From Meghimatium bilineatum (lineage: Eukaryota; Mollusca; Gastropoda; Stylommatophora; Philomycidae), in contig CM067302.1 in NCBI GenBank assembly GCA_034231615.1, positions 13,992,990 through 14,056,989 on the forward strand: 64,000 nucleotides of DNA, given 5' to 3'. Shown here piece after piece: positions 1 through 11,185 of the stretch; positions within the stretch are counted from its first letter, which is position 1; each line of letters begins with the position of its first letter. The notes under the pieces were generated by a model. It worked only from the letters and a program-made list of their open reading frames with translations. It was not told the origin of the DNA and searched no databases. Both the position numbers and the translations under genes were made by a program.

Positions 1-26
1 TTTTCAACACATCTCATAAATGTATC

Positions 27-36
27 TACCGGTAGT
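27..36. repeat. Representative perfect 10-base palindrome ctaccggtag
   Basis: ctaccggtag equals its own reverse complement. It occurs once in each of the fifteen domain A anchor monomers. In other monomers the same position reads ctactagtag (also a perfect palindrome, common in domain B, e.g. about 29,797), ctaccagtag (one step from both) or ctgccagtag. Confidence 0.85.
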
Positions 37-223
37 TTCTTATTAGAAATATTTTTTTTATTTTCTTTTTCAATCTTTTCAACACATATCATAAATGTAT
101 CTACCGATAAATGATCACTAGAAATATATCTTTTTATTTTCTTTGTCAAACTTTTCAACACATTTCATAAATGTATATAGTTTATCATTAGAAATATTTT
201 TGTTTATTTTCTTGTTCAAACTT

Positions 224-243
224 TTCAACACATTTCATAAATG
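224..243. repeat. Representative hairpin-like dyad within the monomer core
   Basis: In the core ttcaacacatttcataaatg the six-base arms acattt and aaatgt flank a cat loop where the following base is t. In this particular monomer the next bases read gaat, so one following position differs. The same dyad is present in nearly every catttcataaatgt monomer and is weakened by one mismatch in catctcataaatgt monomers. Many tandem copies of short dyads could favour cruciform structure or a dimeric binding protein; that function is inference. Confidence 0.6.
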
Positions 244-889
244 AATATAGTTTATCATTAGAAATATATATTTTTAATTTTCTTGTTCAAACTTTTCAAC
301 ACATTTCATAAATGTATATAGTTTATCACTGGAAATATATTTTTAAATTTTCTTTTCCAAACATTTCACCACATTTCATAAATGTATCTAGTTTATCATT
401 AGAAATATATTTTTTTGTTTTTGAAAATTTTCAACACATTTCATAAATGTATCTACCAGTAGTTTATTATTAGAAATATATTTTTTGATTTTGTTTTTCA
501 AACTTTTCAATACATCTCATAAATGTATATACCAGTAGTTTATTATTAGAAATATATTTTTTCATTTTCTTGTTCAAACTTTTCAACATATTTCATAAAT
601 GTATCTAGTTTATCATTAGAAATATATTTTTTGATTTTGTTACTTTTCAACACATTTCATAAATGTATCTAGTTTATCACTAAAAATATATTTTTTGATT
701 TTCTTTTCCAAACTTTTCAACATATTTCATAAATGTATCTAGTTTATCACTAGAAATATATTTTTTGATTTTCTTTTCCAAACTTTTCAACACATTTCAT
801 AAATGTATCTAGTTGATCAATAGAAATTTATTTTTTGATTTTCTTTTTCAAACTTTTCAACACATTTCATAAATGTATCTAGTTTATCA

Positions 890-1084
890 TTAGAAATATT
901 TTTTTTTATTTTCTTTTTCAAACTTTTCAACACATCTCATAAATGTATCTACCGGTAGTTTCTTATTAGAAATATTTTTTTTTCTTTCTTTTTCAATCTT
1001 TTCAACACATATCATAAATGTATCTACCGATAAATGATCACTAGAAATATATCTTTTTATTTTCTTTGTCAAACTTTTCAACAC
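890..1084 (-). other. Repeat-derived 64-codon open frame, representative of ten identical translations
   Basis: Read on the - strand, two 75-base monomers and part of a third stay in frame and give a Lys/Glu-rich peptide with the repeated pattern DTFM-CVEK. The same translation recurs at 4,524, 6,437, 7,301, 9,215, 11,124, 13,854, 15,827 and 22,091. Versions differing by one or a few residues or by a shifted end lie at 1,682, 2,597, 20,250 and 23,209. The start ATG is simply the tail of a neighbouring monomer, and the stop is the next out-of-frame monomer. No start context, signal sequence or domain was recognised. Identity among copies is explained by array homogenisation. I regard it as non-coding. 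Confidence 0.6.
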
Positions 1085-1740
1085 ATTTCATAAATGTATA
1101 TAGTTTATCATTAGAAATATTTTTGTTTATTTTCTTTTTCAATCTTTTCAACACATATCATAAATGTATCTACCGATAAATGATCACTAGAAATATATCT
1201 TTTTATTTTCTTTGTCAAACTTTTCAACACATTTCATAAATGTATATAGTTTATCATTAGAAATATTTTTGTTTATTTTCTTGTTCAAACTTTTCAACAC
1301 ATTTCATAAGTGTATATAGTTTATTAATAGAAATTTATTTTTTGATTTTACTTTTTGAAATTTTTCAACACATTTCATAAATGTATATAGTTTATCATTA
1401 GAAATATTTTTTTTTTATTTTCTTGTTCAAACTTATCAACATATTTCATAAATGTATCTAGTTTATCACTGGAAATATATTTTTTGATTTTCTTTTTCAA
1501 ACTTTTCAACACATCACATAAATGTATCTGCCAGTAGATTATCACTAAAAATATATCTTTTCATTTTCTTTTTCAAACTTTTCAACACATTTCATAAATG
1601 TATATAGTTTATCACTAGAAATATATTTTTTGATTTTCTTTTCCAAACTTTTCAACACATTTCATTAGTGTATATAGTTCATCAATAGAAATATATTTTT
1701 TGATTTTCTTTTTCAAACTTTTCAACACATTTCATAAATG

Positions 1741-3459
1741 TATCTACCGGTAGTTTCTTATTAGAAATATTTTTTTTATTTTCATTTTCAATCTTTTCAA
1801 CACATATCATAAATGTATCTACAGATAAATGATCACTAGAAATATATCTTTTTATTTTCTTTGTCAAACTTTTCAACACATTTCATAAATGTATATAGTT
1901 TATCATTAGAAATATTTTTGTTTATTTTCTTGTTCAAACTTTTCAACACATTTCATAAATGAATATAGTTTATCATTAGAAATATATATTTTTAATTTTC
2001 TTGTTCAAACTTTTCAACACATTTCATAAATGTATATAGTTTATCACTGGAAATATATTTTTAAATTTTCTTTTCCAAACTTTTCACCACATTTCATAAA
2101 TGTATCTAGTTTATCATTAGAAATATATTTTTTTGTTTTTGAAAATTTTCAACACATTTCATAAATGTATCTACCAGTAGTTTATTATTAGAAATATATT
2201 TTTTGATTTTCTTTTTCAAACTTTTCAATACATCTCATAAATGTATATACCAGTAGTTTATTATTAGAAATATATTTTTTCATTTTCTTGTTCAAACTTT
2301 TCAACATATTTCATAAATGTATCTAGTTTATCATTAGAAATATATTTTTTGATTTTGTTACTTTTCAACACATTTCATAAATGTATCTAGTTTATCACTA
2401 GAAATATATTTTTTGATTTTCTTTTCCAAACTTTTCAACATATTTCATAAATGTATCTAGTTTATCACTAGAAATATATTTTTTGATTTTCTTTTCCAAA
2501 CTTTTCAACACATTTCATAAATGTATCTAGTTGATCAATAGAAATTTATTTTTTGATTTTCTTTTTCAAACTTTTCAACACATTTCATAAATGTATCTAG
2601 TTTATCATTAGAAATATTTTTTTTTTATTTTCTTTTTCAAACTTTTCAACACATCTCATAAATGTATCTACCGGTAGTTTCTTATTAGAAATATTTTTTT
2701 TTCTTTCTTTTTCAATCTTTTCAACACATATCATAAATGTATCTACCGATAAATGATCACTAGAAATATATCTTTTTATTTTCTTTGTCAAACTTTTCAA
2801 CACATTTCATAAATGTATATAGTTTATCATTAGAAATATTTTTGTTTATTTTCTTTTTCAATCTTTTCAACACATATCATAAATGTATCTACCGATAAAT
2901 GATCACTAGAAATATATCTTTTTATTTTCTTTGTCAAACTTTTCAACACATTTCATAAATGTATATAGTTTATCATTAGAAATATTTTTGTTTATTTTCT
3001 TGTTCAAACTTTTCAACACATTTCATAAGTGTATATAGTTTATTAATAGAAATTTATTTTTTGATTTTACTTTTTGAAATTTTTCAACACATTTCATAAA
3101 TGTATATAGTTTATCATTAGAAATATTTTTTTTTTATTTTCTTGTTCAAACTTATCAACATATTTCATAAATGTATCTAGTTTATCACTAGAAATATATT
3201 TTTTGATTTTCTTTTTCAAACTTTTCAACACATCACATAAATGTATCTGCCAGTAGATTATCACTAAAAATATATCTTTTCATTTTCTTTTTCAAACTTT
3301 TCAACACATTTCATAAATGTATATAGTTTATCACTAGAAATATATTTTTTGATTTTCTTTTCCAAACTTTTCAACACATTTCATTAGTGTATATAGTTCA
3401 TCAATAGAAATATATTTTTTGATTTTCATTTTCAAACTTTTCAACACATTTCATAAATG
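1741..3459 (+). repeat. Domain A edge unit, second 1.72 kb copy
   Basis: This is the second copy of the 1,719 base edge period. It parallels the first until about 3,455. There the first copy enters a ccggtag monomer, while this one continues with ctagtttatcattag and passes into the 1.91 kb unit type. It carries the edge-specific cataaatgaatatag (1960) and ttttcaccacattt (about 2085) variants. Confidence 0.83.
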
Positions 3460-4585
3460 TATCTAGTTTATCATTAGAAATATATTTTTTTATTTTCTTT
3501 TCCAAACTTTTACACACAGTTCATAAATGTATCTAGTTTATCATTAGAAATATATTTTTTTGTTTTTGAAACTTTTCAACACATTTCATAAATGTATCTA
3601 CCAGTAGTTTATTATTAGAAATATATTTTTTGATTTTCTTTTTCAAACTTTTCAATACATCTCATAAATGTATCTACCAGTAGATTATCACTAGAAATAT
3701 ATCTTTTCATTTTCTTTTTCAAACTTTTCAACACATTTCATAAATGTATATAGTTTATCATTAAGGATATTTTTTTTTATTTTCTTGTTCAAACTTTTCA
3801 ACATATTTAATAAATGTATATAGTTTATCACTAGAAATATATTTTTTTATTTTCTTGTTCAAACTTTTCAACACATTTCATAAATGTATCTAGTTTATCA
3901 TTAGAAATATATTTTTCGATTTTGAAACTTTTCAACACATTTCATAAATGTATCTATCTACCAGTAGTTTATTATTAGAAATATATTTTTTCATTTTCTT
4001 GTTCAAACTTTTCAACATATTTCATAAATGTATCTAGTTTATCATTAGAAATATATTTTTTGATTTTGTTACTTTTCAACACATTTCATAAATGTATCTA
4101 GTTTATCACTAGAAATATATTTTTTGATTTTCTTTTCCAAACTTTTCAACATATTTCATAAATGTATCTAGTTTATCACTAGAAATATATTTTTTGATTT
4201 TCTTTTCCAAACTTTTCAACACATTTCATAAATGTATCTAGTTTATCATTAGAAATATATTTTTTGATTTTGAAACTTTTCAACACATTTCATAAATGTA
4301 TATAGTTTATCATTAGAAATATTTGTATTTTATTTTCTTGTTCAAACTTTTCAACATATTTAATAAATGTATATAGTTTATCACTAGAAATATATTTTTT
4401 GATTTTCTTTTCCAAACTTTTCAACACATTTCATAAATGTATGTAGTTGATCAATAGAAATTTATTTTTTGATTTTCTTTTTCAAACTTTTCAACACATT
4501 TCATAAATGTATCTAGTTTATCATTAGAAATATTTTTTTTTATTTTCTTTTTCAAACTTTTCAACACATCTCATAAATGTATCTA
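2671..4585 (+). repeat. Domain A higher-order unit, 1,915 bases
   Basis: This is an anchor-to-anchor unit. It begins in the ACCGGT monomer and passes through two ccgataaatgatcactag monomers. It then carries cataagtg, ctgccagtag, cagttcataaatg and ctatctaccag monomers, and ends with a tagttgatcaatag monomer just before the next anchor. It is the first of the regular 1.91 kb series, although its left part is shared with the edge unit. A private change gtatgtagttgatc lies near 4,440. Confidence 0.82.
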
Positions 4586-6498
4586 CCGGTAGTTTCTTAT
4601 TAGAAATATTTTTTTTTCTTTCTTTTTCAATCTTTTCAACACATATCATAAATGTATCTACCGATAAATGATCACTAGAAATATATCTTTTTATTTTCTT
4701 TGTCAAACTTTTCAACACATTTCATAAATGTATATAGTTTATCATTAGAAATATTTTTGTTTATTTTCTTTTTCAATCTTTTCAACACATATCATAAATG
4801 TATCTACCGATAAATGATCACTAGAAATATATCTTTTTATTTTCTTTGTCAAACTTTTCAACACATTTCATAAATGTATATAGTTTATCATTAGAAATAT
4901 TTTTGTTTATTTTCTTGTTCAAACTTTTCAACACATTTCATAAGTGTATATAGTTTATTAATAGAAATTTATTTTTTGATTTTACTTTTTGAAATTTTTC
5001 AACACATTTCATAAATGTATATAGTTTATCATTAGAAATATTTTTTTTTTATTTTCCTTCCAAACTTTTCAACATATTTCATAAATGTATCTAGTTTATC
5101 ACTAGAAATATATTTTTTGATTTTCTTTTTCAAACTTTTCAACACATCACATAAATGTATCTGCCAGTAGATTATCACTAAAAATATATCTTTTCATTTT
5201 CTTTTTCAAACTTTTCAACACATTTCATAAATGTATATAGTTTATCACTAGAAATATATTTTTTGATTTTCTTTTCCAAACTTTTCAACACATTTCATTA
5301 GTGTATATAGTTGATCAATAGAAATATATTTTTTGATTTTCTTTTTCAAACTTTTCAACACATTTCATAAATGTATCTAGTTTATCATTAGAAATATATT
5401 TTTTTATTTTCTTTTCCAAACTTTTCAACACAGTTCATAAATGTATCTAGTTTATCATTAGAAATATATTTTTTTGTTTTTGAAACTTTTCAACACATTT
5501 CATAAATGTATCTACCAGTAGTTTATTATTAGAAATATATTTTTTGATTTTCTTTTTCAAACTTTTCAATACATCTCATAAATGTATCTACCAGTAGATT
5601 ATCACTAGAAATATATCTTTTCATTTTCTTTTTCAAACTTTTCAACACATTTCATAAATGTATATAGTTTATCATTAAGGATATTTTTTTTTATTTTCTT
5701 GTTCAAACTTTTCAACATATTTAATAAATGTATATAGTTTATCACTAGAAATATATTTTTTTATTTTCTTGTTCAAACTTTTCAACACATTTCATAAATG
5801 TATCTAGTTTATCATTAGAAATATATTTTTCGATTTTGAAACTTTTCAACACATTTCATAAATGTATCTATCTACCAGTAGTTTATTATTAGAAATATAT
5901 TTTTTCATTTTCTTGTTCAAACTTTTCAACATATTTCATAAATGTATCTAGTTTATCATTAGAAATATATTTTTTGATTTTGTTACTTTTCAACACATTT
6001 CATAAATGTATCTAGTTTATCACTAGAAATATATTTTTTGATTTTCTTTTACAAACTTTTCAACATATTTCATAAATGTATCTAGTTTATCACTAGAAAT
6101 ATAATTTTTGATTTTCTTTTCCAAATTTTCAACACATTTCATAAATGTATCTAGTTTATCATTAGAAATATATTTTTTGATTTTGAAACTTTTCAACACA
6201 TTTCATAAATGTATATAGTTTATCATTAGAAATATTTGTATTTTATTTTCTTGTTCAAACTTTTCAACATATTTAATAAATGTATATAGTTTATCACTAG
6301 AAATATATTTTTTGATTTTCTTTTCCAAACTTTTCAACACATTTCATAAATGTATCTAGTTGATCAATAGAAATTTATTTTTTGATTTTCTTTTTCAAAC
6401 TTTTCAACACATTTCATAAATGTATCTAGTTTATCATTAGAAATATTTTTTTTTATTTTCTTTTTCAAACTTTTCAACACATCTCATAAATGTATCTA
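4586..6498 (+). repeat. Domain A higher-order unit, 1,913 bases
   Basis: This is a full-length regular unit with the same monomer order as the one before. Minor private changes include cttttacaaac near 6,050, a T to A change giving gaaatataattttt near 6,100, and a shortened ccaaattttc near 6,121. From this unit onward bttttccttccaaac-type shortened T/C tracts replace the ttgttcaaactt version seen at the left edge. Confidence 0.82.
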
Positions 6499-7362
6499 CC
6501 GGTAGTTTCTTATTAGAAATATTTTTTTTTCTTTCTTTTTCAATCTTTTCAACACATATCATAAATGTATCTACCGATAAATGATCACTAGAAATATATC
6601 TTTTTATTTTCTTTGTCAAACTTTTCAACACATTTCATAAATGTATATAGTTTATCATTAGAAATATTTTTGTTTATTTTCTTTTTCAATCTTTTCAACA
6701 CATATCATAAATGTATCTACCGATAAATGATCACTAGAAATATATCTTTTTATTTTCTTTGTCAAACTTTTCAACACATTTCATAAATGTATATAGTTTA
6801 TCATTAGAAATATTTTTGTTTATTTTCTTGTTCAAACTTTTCAACACATTTCATAAGTGTATATAGTTTATTAATAGAAATTTATTTTTTGATTTTACTT
6901 TTTGAAATTTTTCAACACATTTCATAAATGTATATAGTTTATCATTAGAAATATTTTTTTTTTATTTTCCTTCCAAACTTTTCAACATATTTCATAAATG
7001 TATCTAGTTTATCACTAGAAATATATTTTTTGATTTTCTTTTTCAAACTTTTCAACACATCACATAAATGTATCTGCCAGTAGATTATCACTAAAAATAT
7101 ATCTTTTCATTTTCTTTTTCAAACTTTTCAACACATTTCATAAATGTATATAGTTTATCACTAGAAATATATTTTTTGATTTTCTTTTCCAAACTTTTCA
7201 ACACATTTCATAAATGTATCTAGTTGATCAATAGAAATTTATTTTTTGATTTTCTTTTTCAAACTTTTCAACACATTTCATAAATGTATCTAGTTTATCA
7301 TTAGAAATATTTTTTTTTATTTTCTTTTTCAAACTTTTCAACACATCTCATAAATGTATCTA
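6499..7362 (+). repeat. Domain A higher-order unit, truncated to 864 bases
   Basis: The left part matches the regular unit for about 700 bases. At about 7,150 to 7,215 the sequence jumps to the cataaatgtatctagttgatcaatagaaattt monomer that normally ends the unit, skipping about 1,050 bases. The following unit is again full length, so this is an internal deletion or unequal exchange between related monomers about 1 kb apart. Confidence 0.85.
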
Positions 7363-9276
7363 CCGGTAGTTTCTTATTAGAAATATTTTTTTTTCTTTCT
7401 TTTTCAATCTTTTCAACACATATCATAAATGTATCTACCGATAAATGATCACTAGAAATATATCTTTTTATTTTCTTTGTCAAACTTTTCAACACATTTC
7501 ATAAATGTATATAGTTTATCATTAGAAATATTTTTGTTTATTTTCTTTTTCAATCTTTTCAACACATATCATAAATGTATCTACCGATAAATGATCACTA
7601 GAAATATATCTTTTTATTTTCTTTGTCAAACTTTTCAACACATTTCATAAATGTATATAGTTTATCATTAGAAATATTTTTGTTTATTTTCTTGTTCAAA
7701 CTTTTCAACACATTTTATAAGTGTATATAGTTTATTAATAGAAATTTATTTTTTGATTTTACTTTTTGAAATTTTTCAACACATTTCATAAATGTATATA
7801 GTTTATCATTAGAAATATTTTTTTTTTATTTTCCTTCCAAACTTTTCAACATATTTCATAAATGTATCTAGTTTATCACTAGAAATATATTTTTTGATTT
7901 TCTTTTTCAAACTTTTCAACACATCACATAAATGTATCTGCCAGTAGATTATCACTAAAAATATATCTTTTCATTTTCTTTTTCAAACTTTTCAACACAT
8001 TTCATAAATGTATATAGTTTATCACTAGAAATATATTTTTTGATTTTCTTTTCCAAACTTTTCAACACATTTCATTAGTGTATATAGTTGATCAATAGAA
8101 ATATATTTTTTGATTTTCTTTTTCAAACTTTTCAACACATTTCATAAATGTATCTAGTTTATCATTAGAAATATATTTTTTTATTTTCTTTTCCAAACTT
8201 TTCAACACAGTTCATAAATGTATCTAGTTTATCATTAGAAATATATTTTTTTGTTTTTGAAACTTTTCAACACATTTCATAAATGTATCTACCAGTAGTT
8301 TATTATTAGAAATATATTTTTTGATTTTCTTTTTCAAACTTTTCAATACATCTCATAAATGTATCTACCAGTAGATTATCACTAGAAATATATCTTTTCA
8401 TTTTCTTTTTCAAACTTTTCAACACATTTCATAAATGTATATAGTTTATCATTAAGGATATTTTTTTTTATTTTCTTGTTCAAACTTTTCAACATATTTA
8501 ATAAATGTATATAGTTTATCACTAGAAATATATTTTTTTATTTTCTTGTTCAAACTTTTCAACACATTTCATAAATGTATCTAGTTTATCATTAGAAATA
8601 TATTTTTCGATTTTGAAACTTTTCAACACATTTCATAAATGTATCTATCTACCAGTAGTTTATTATTAGAAATATATTTTTTCATTTTCTTGTTCAAACT
8701 TTTCAACATATTTCATAAATGTATCTAGTTTATCATTAGAAATATATTTTTTGATTTTGTTACTTTTCAACACATTTCATAAATGTATCTAGTTTATCAC
8801 TAGAAATATATTTTTTGATTTTCTTTTCCAAACTTTTCAACATATTTCATAAATGTATCTAGTTTATCACTAGAAATATATTTTTTGATTTTCTTTTCCA
8901 AACTTTTCAACACATTTCATAAATGTATCTAGTTTATCATTAGAAATATATTTTTTGATTTTGAAACTTTTCAACACATTTCATAAATGTATATAGTTTA
9001 TCATTAGAAATATTTGTATTTTATTTTCTTGTTCAAACTTTTCAACATATTTAATAAATGTATATAGTTTATCACTAGAAATATATTTTTTGATTTTCTT
9101 TTCCAAACTTTTCAACACATTTCATAAATGTATCTAGTTGATCAATAGAAATTTATTTTTTGATTTTCTTTTTCAAACTTTTCAACACATTTCATAAATG
9201 TATCTAGTTTATCATTAGAAATATTTTTTTTTATTTTCTTTTTCAAACTTTTCAACACATCTCATAAATGTATCTA
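7363..9276 (+). repeat. Domain A higher-order unit, 1,914 bases
   Basis: This is a full-length regular unit that keeps the complete monomer order of the 4,586 unit. One private change is cattttataagtg near 7,711, where the other units read catttcataagtg. Confidence 0.82.
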
Positions 9277-11185
9277 CCGGTAGTTTCTTATTAGAAATAT
9301 TTTTTTTTCTTTCTTTTTCAATCTTTTCAACACATATCATAAATGTATCTACCGATAAATGATCACTAGAAATATATCTTTTTATTTTCTTTGTCAAACT
9401 TTTCAACACATTTCATAAATGTATATAGTTTATCATTAGAAATATTTTTGTTTATTTTCTTTTTCAATCTTTTCAACACATATCATAAATGTATCTACCG
9501 ATAAATGATCACTAGAAATATATCTTTTTATTTTCTTTGTCAAACTTTTCAACACATTTCATAAATGTATATAGTTTATCATTAGAAATATTTTTGTTTA
9601 TTTTCTTGTTCAAACTTTTCAACACATTTCATAAGTGTATATAGTTTATTAATAGAAATTTATTTTTTGATTTTACTTTTTGAAATTTTTCAACACATTT
9701 CATAAATGTATATAGTTTATCATTAGAAATATTTTTTTTTTATTTTCCTTCCAAACTTTTCAACATATTTCATAAATGTATCTAGTTTATCACTAGAAAT
9801 ATATTTTTTGATTTTCTTTTTCAAACTTTTCAACACATCACATAAATGTATCTGCCAGTAGATTATCACTAAAAATATATCTTTTCATTTTCTTTTTCAA
9901 ACTTTTCAACACATTTCATAAATGTATATAGTTTATCACTAGAAATATATTTTTTGATTTTCTTTTCCAAACTTTTCAACACATTTCATTAGTGTATATA
10001 GTTGATCAATAGAAATATATTTTTTGATTTTCTTTTTCAAACTTTTCAACACATTTCATAAATGTATCTAGTTTATCATTAGAAATATATTTTTTTATTT
10101 TCTTTTCCAAACTTTTCAACACAGTTCATAAATGTATCTAGTTTATCATTAGAAATATATTTTTTTGTTTTTGAAACTTTTCAACACATTTCATAAATGT
10201 ATCTACCAGTAGTTTATTATTAGAAATATATTTTTTGATTTTCTTTTTCAAACTTTTCAATACATCTCATAAATGTATCTACCAGTAGATTATCACTAGA
10301 AATATATCTTTTCATTTTCTTTTTCAAACTTTTCAACACATTTCATAAATGTATATAGTTTATCATAAAGAATATTTTTTTTATTTTCTTGTTCAAACTT
10401 TTCAACATATTTAATAAATGTATATAGTTTATCACTAGAAATATATTTTTTTATTTTCTTTCCAAACTTTTCAACACATTTCATAAATGTATCTAGTTTA
10501 TCATTAGAAATATATTTTTTGATTTTCTTTTCCAAACTTTTCAACACATTTCATAAATGTATCTAGTTTATCATTAGAAATATATTTTTTGATTTTTAAA
10601 CTTTTCAACACATTTCATAAATGTATATAGTTTATCATTAGAAATATTTGTATTTTATTTTCTTGTTCAAACTTTTCAACATATTTAATAAATGTATATA
10701 GTTTATCATTAGAAATATATTTTTTGATTTTGTTACTTTTCAACACATTTCATAAATGTATCTAGTTTATCACTAGAAATATATTTTTTGATTTTCTTTT
10801 CCAAACTTTTCAACATATTTCATAAATGTATCTAGTTTATCACTAGAAATATATTTTTTGATTTTCTTTTCCAAACTTTTCAACACATTTCATAAATGTA
10901 TATAGTTTATCATTAGAAATATTTGTATTTTATTTTCTTGTTCAAACTTTTCAACATATTTAATAAATGTATATAGTTTATCACTAGAAATATATTTTTT
11001 GATTTTCTTTTCCAAACTTTTCAACACATTTCATAAATGTATCTAGTTGATCAATAGAAATTTATTTTTTGATTTTCTTTTTCAAACTTTTCAACACATT
11101 TCATAAATGTATCTAGTTTATCATTAGAAATATTTTTTTTTATTTTCTTTTTCAAACTTTTCAACACATCTCATAAATGTATCTA
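9277..11185 (+). repeat. Domain A higher-order unit, 1,909 bases
   Basis: This is a near full-length unit. Its right third is rearranged: from about 10,300 it carries cataaagaatatttttt in place of cattaaggatattt. It also has a 69-base monomer run in which three consecutive units stay in frame on the - strand (10,296 to 10,547), and a gatttttaaacttttc monomer at about 10,590. The length stays close to 1.91 kb because losses and gains balance. Confidence 0.8.
10296..10547 (-). other. Longest repeat-derived open frame, 83 codons, three in-frame 23-residue units
   Basis: On the - strand three successive 69-base monomers stay in frame. They give units that begin YISNDKLDTF, YISSDKLYTF and NILYDKLYTF, each followed by a K-VEKF segment and a Lys/Glu/Asn stretch. 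Near-identical frames lie at 12,205 to 12,450, 12,895 to 13,140 and 19,100 to 19,351, with a broken version at 21,305 to 21,505. Charged 23-residue periodicity would suit a helical protein repeat, but the frame opens and closes inside the satellite and has no separate 5' or 3' part. Most likely non-coding; a relic of a coding repeat is a remote alternative. Confidence 0.55.

Larger units (their letters stand above)
1..1740 (+). repeat. Domain A edge unit, first 1.72 kb copy
   Basis: This block repeats almost base for base about 1,718 to 1,719 bases further on: ccgg 29 and 1747, ccgg 952 and 2671, ccagtagatt 1531 and 3250. Small differences separate the copies, such as aaacatttcacc here against aaacttttcacc in the second copy, and gattttgttttt at about 485 against gattttcttttt. 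Unlike the core units it holds two ACCGGT monomers per period and a cataaatgaatatag monomer at 241. The first copy is cut by the window start. Confidence 0.85.
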
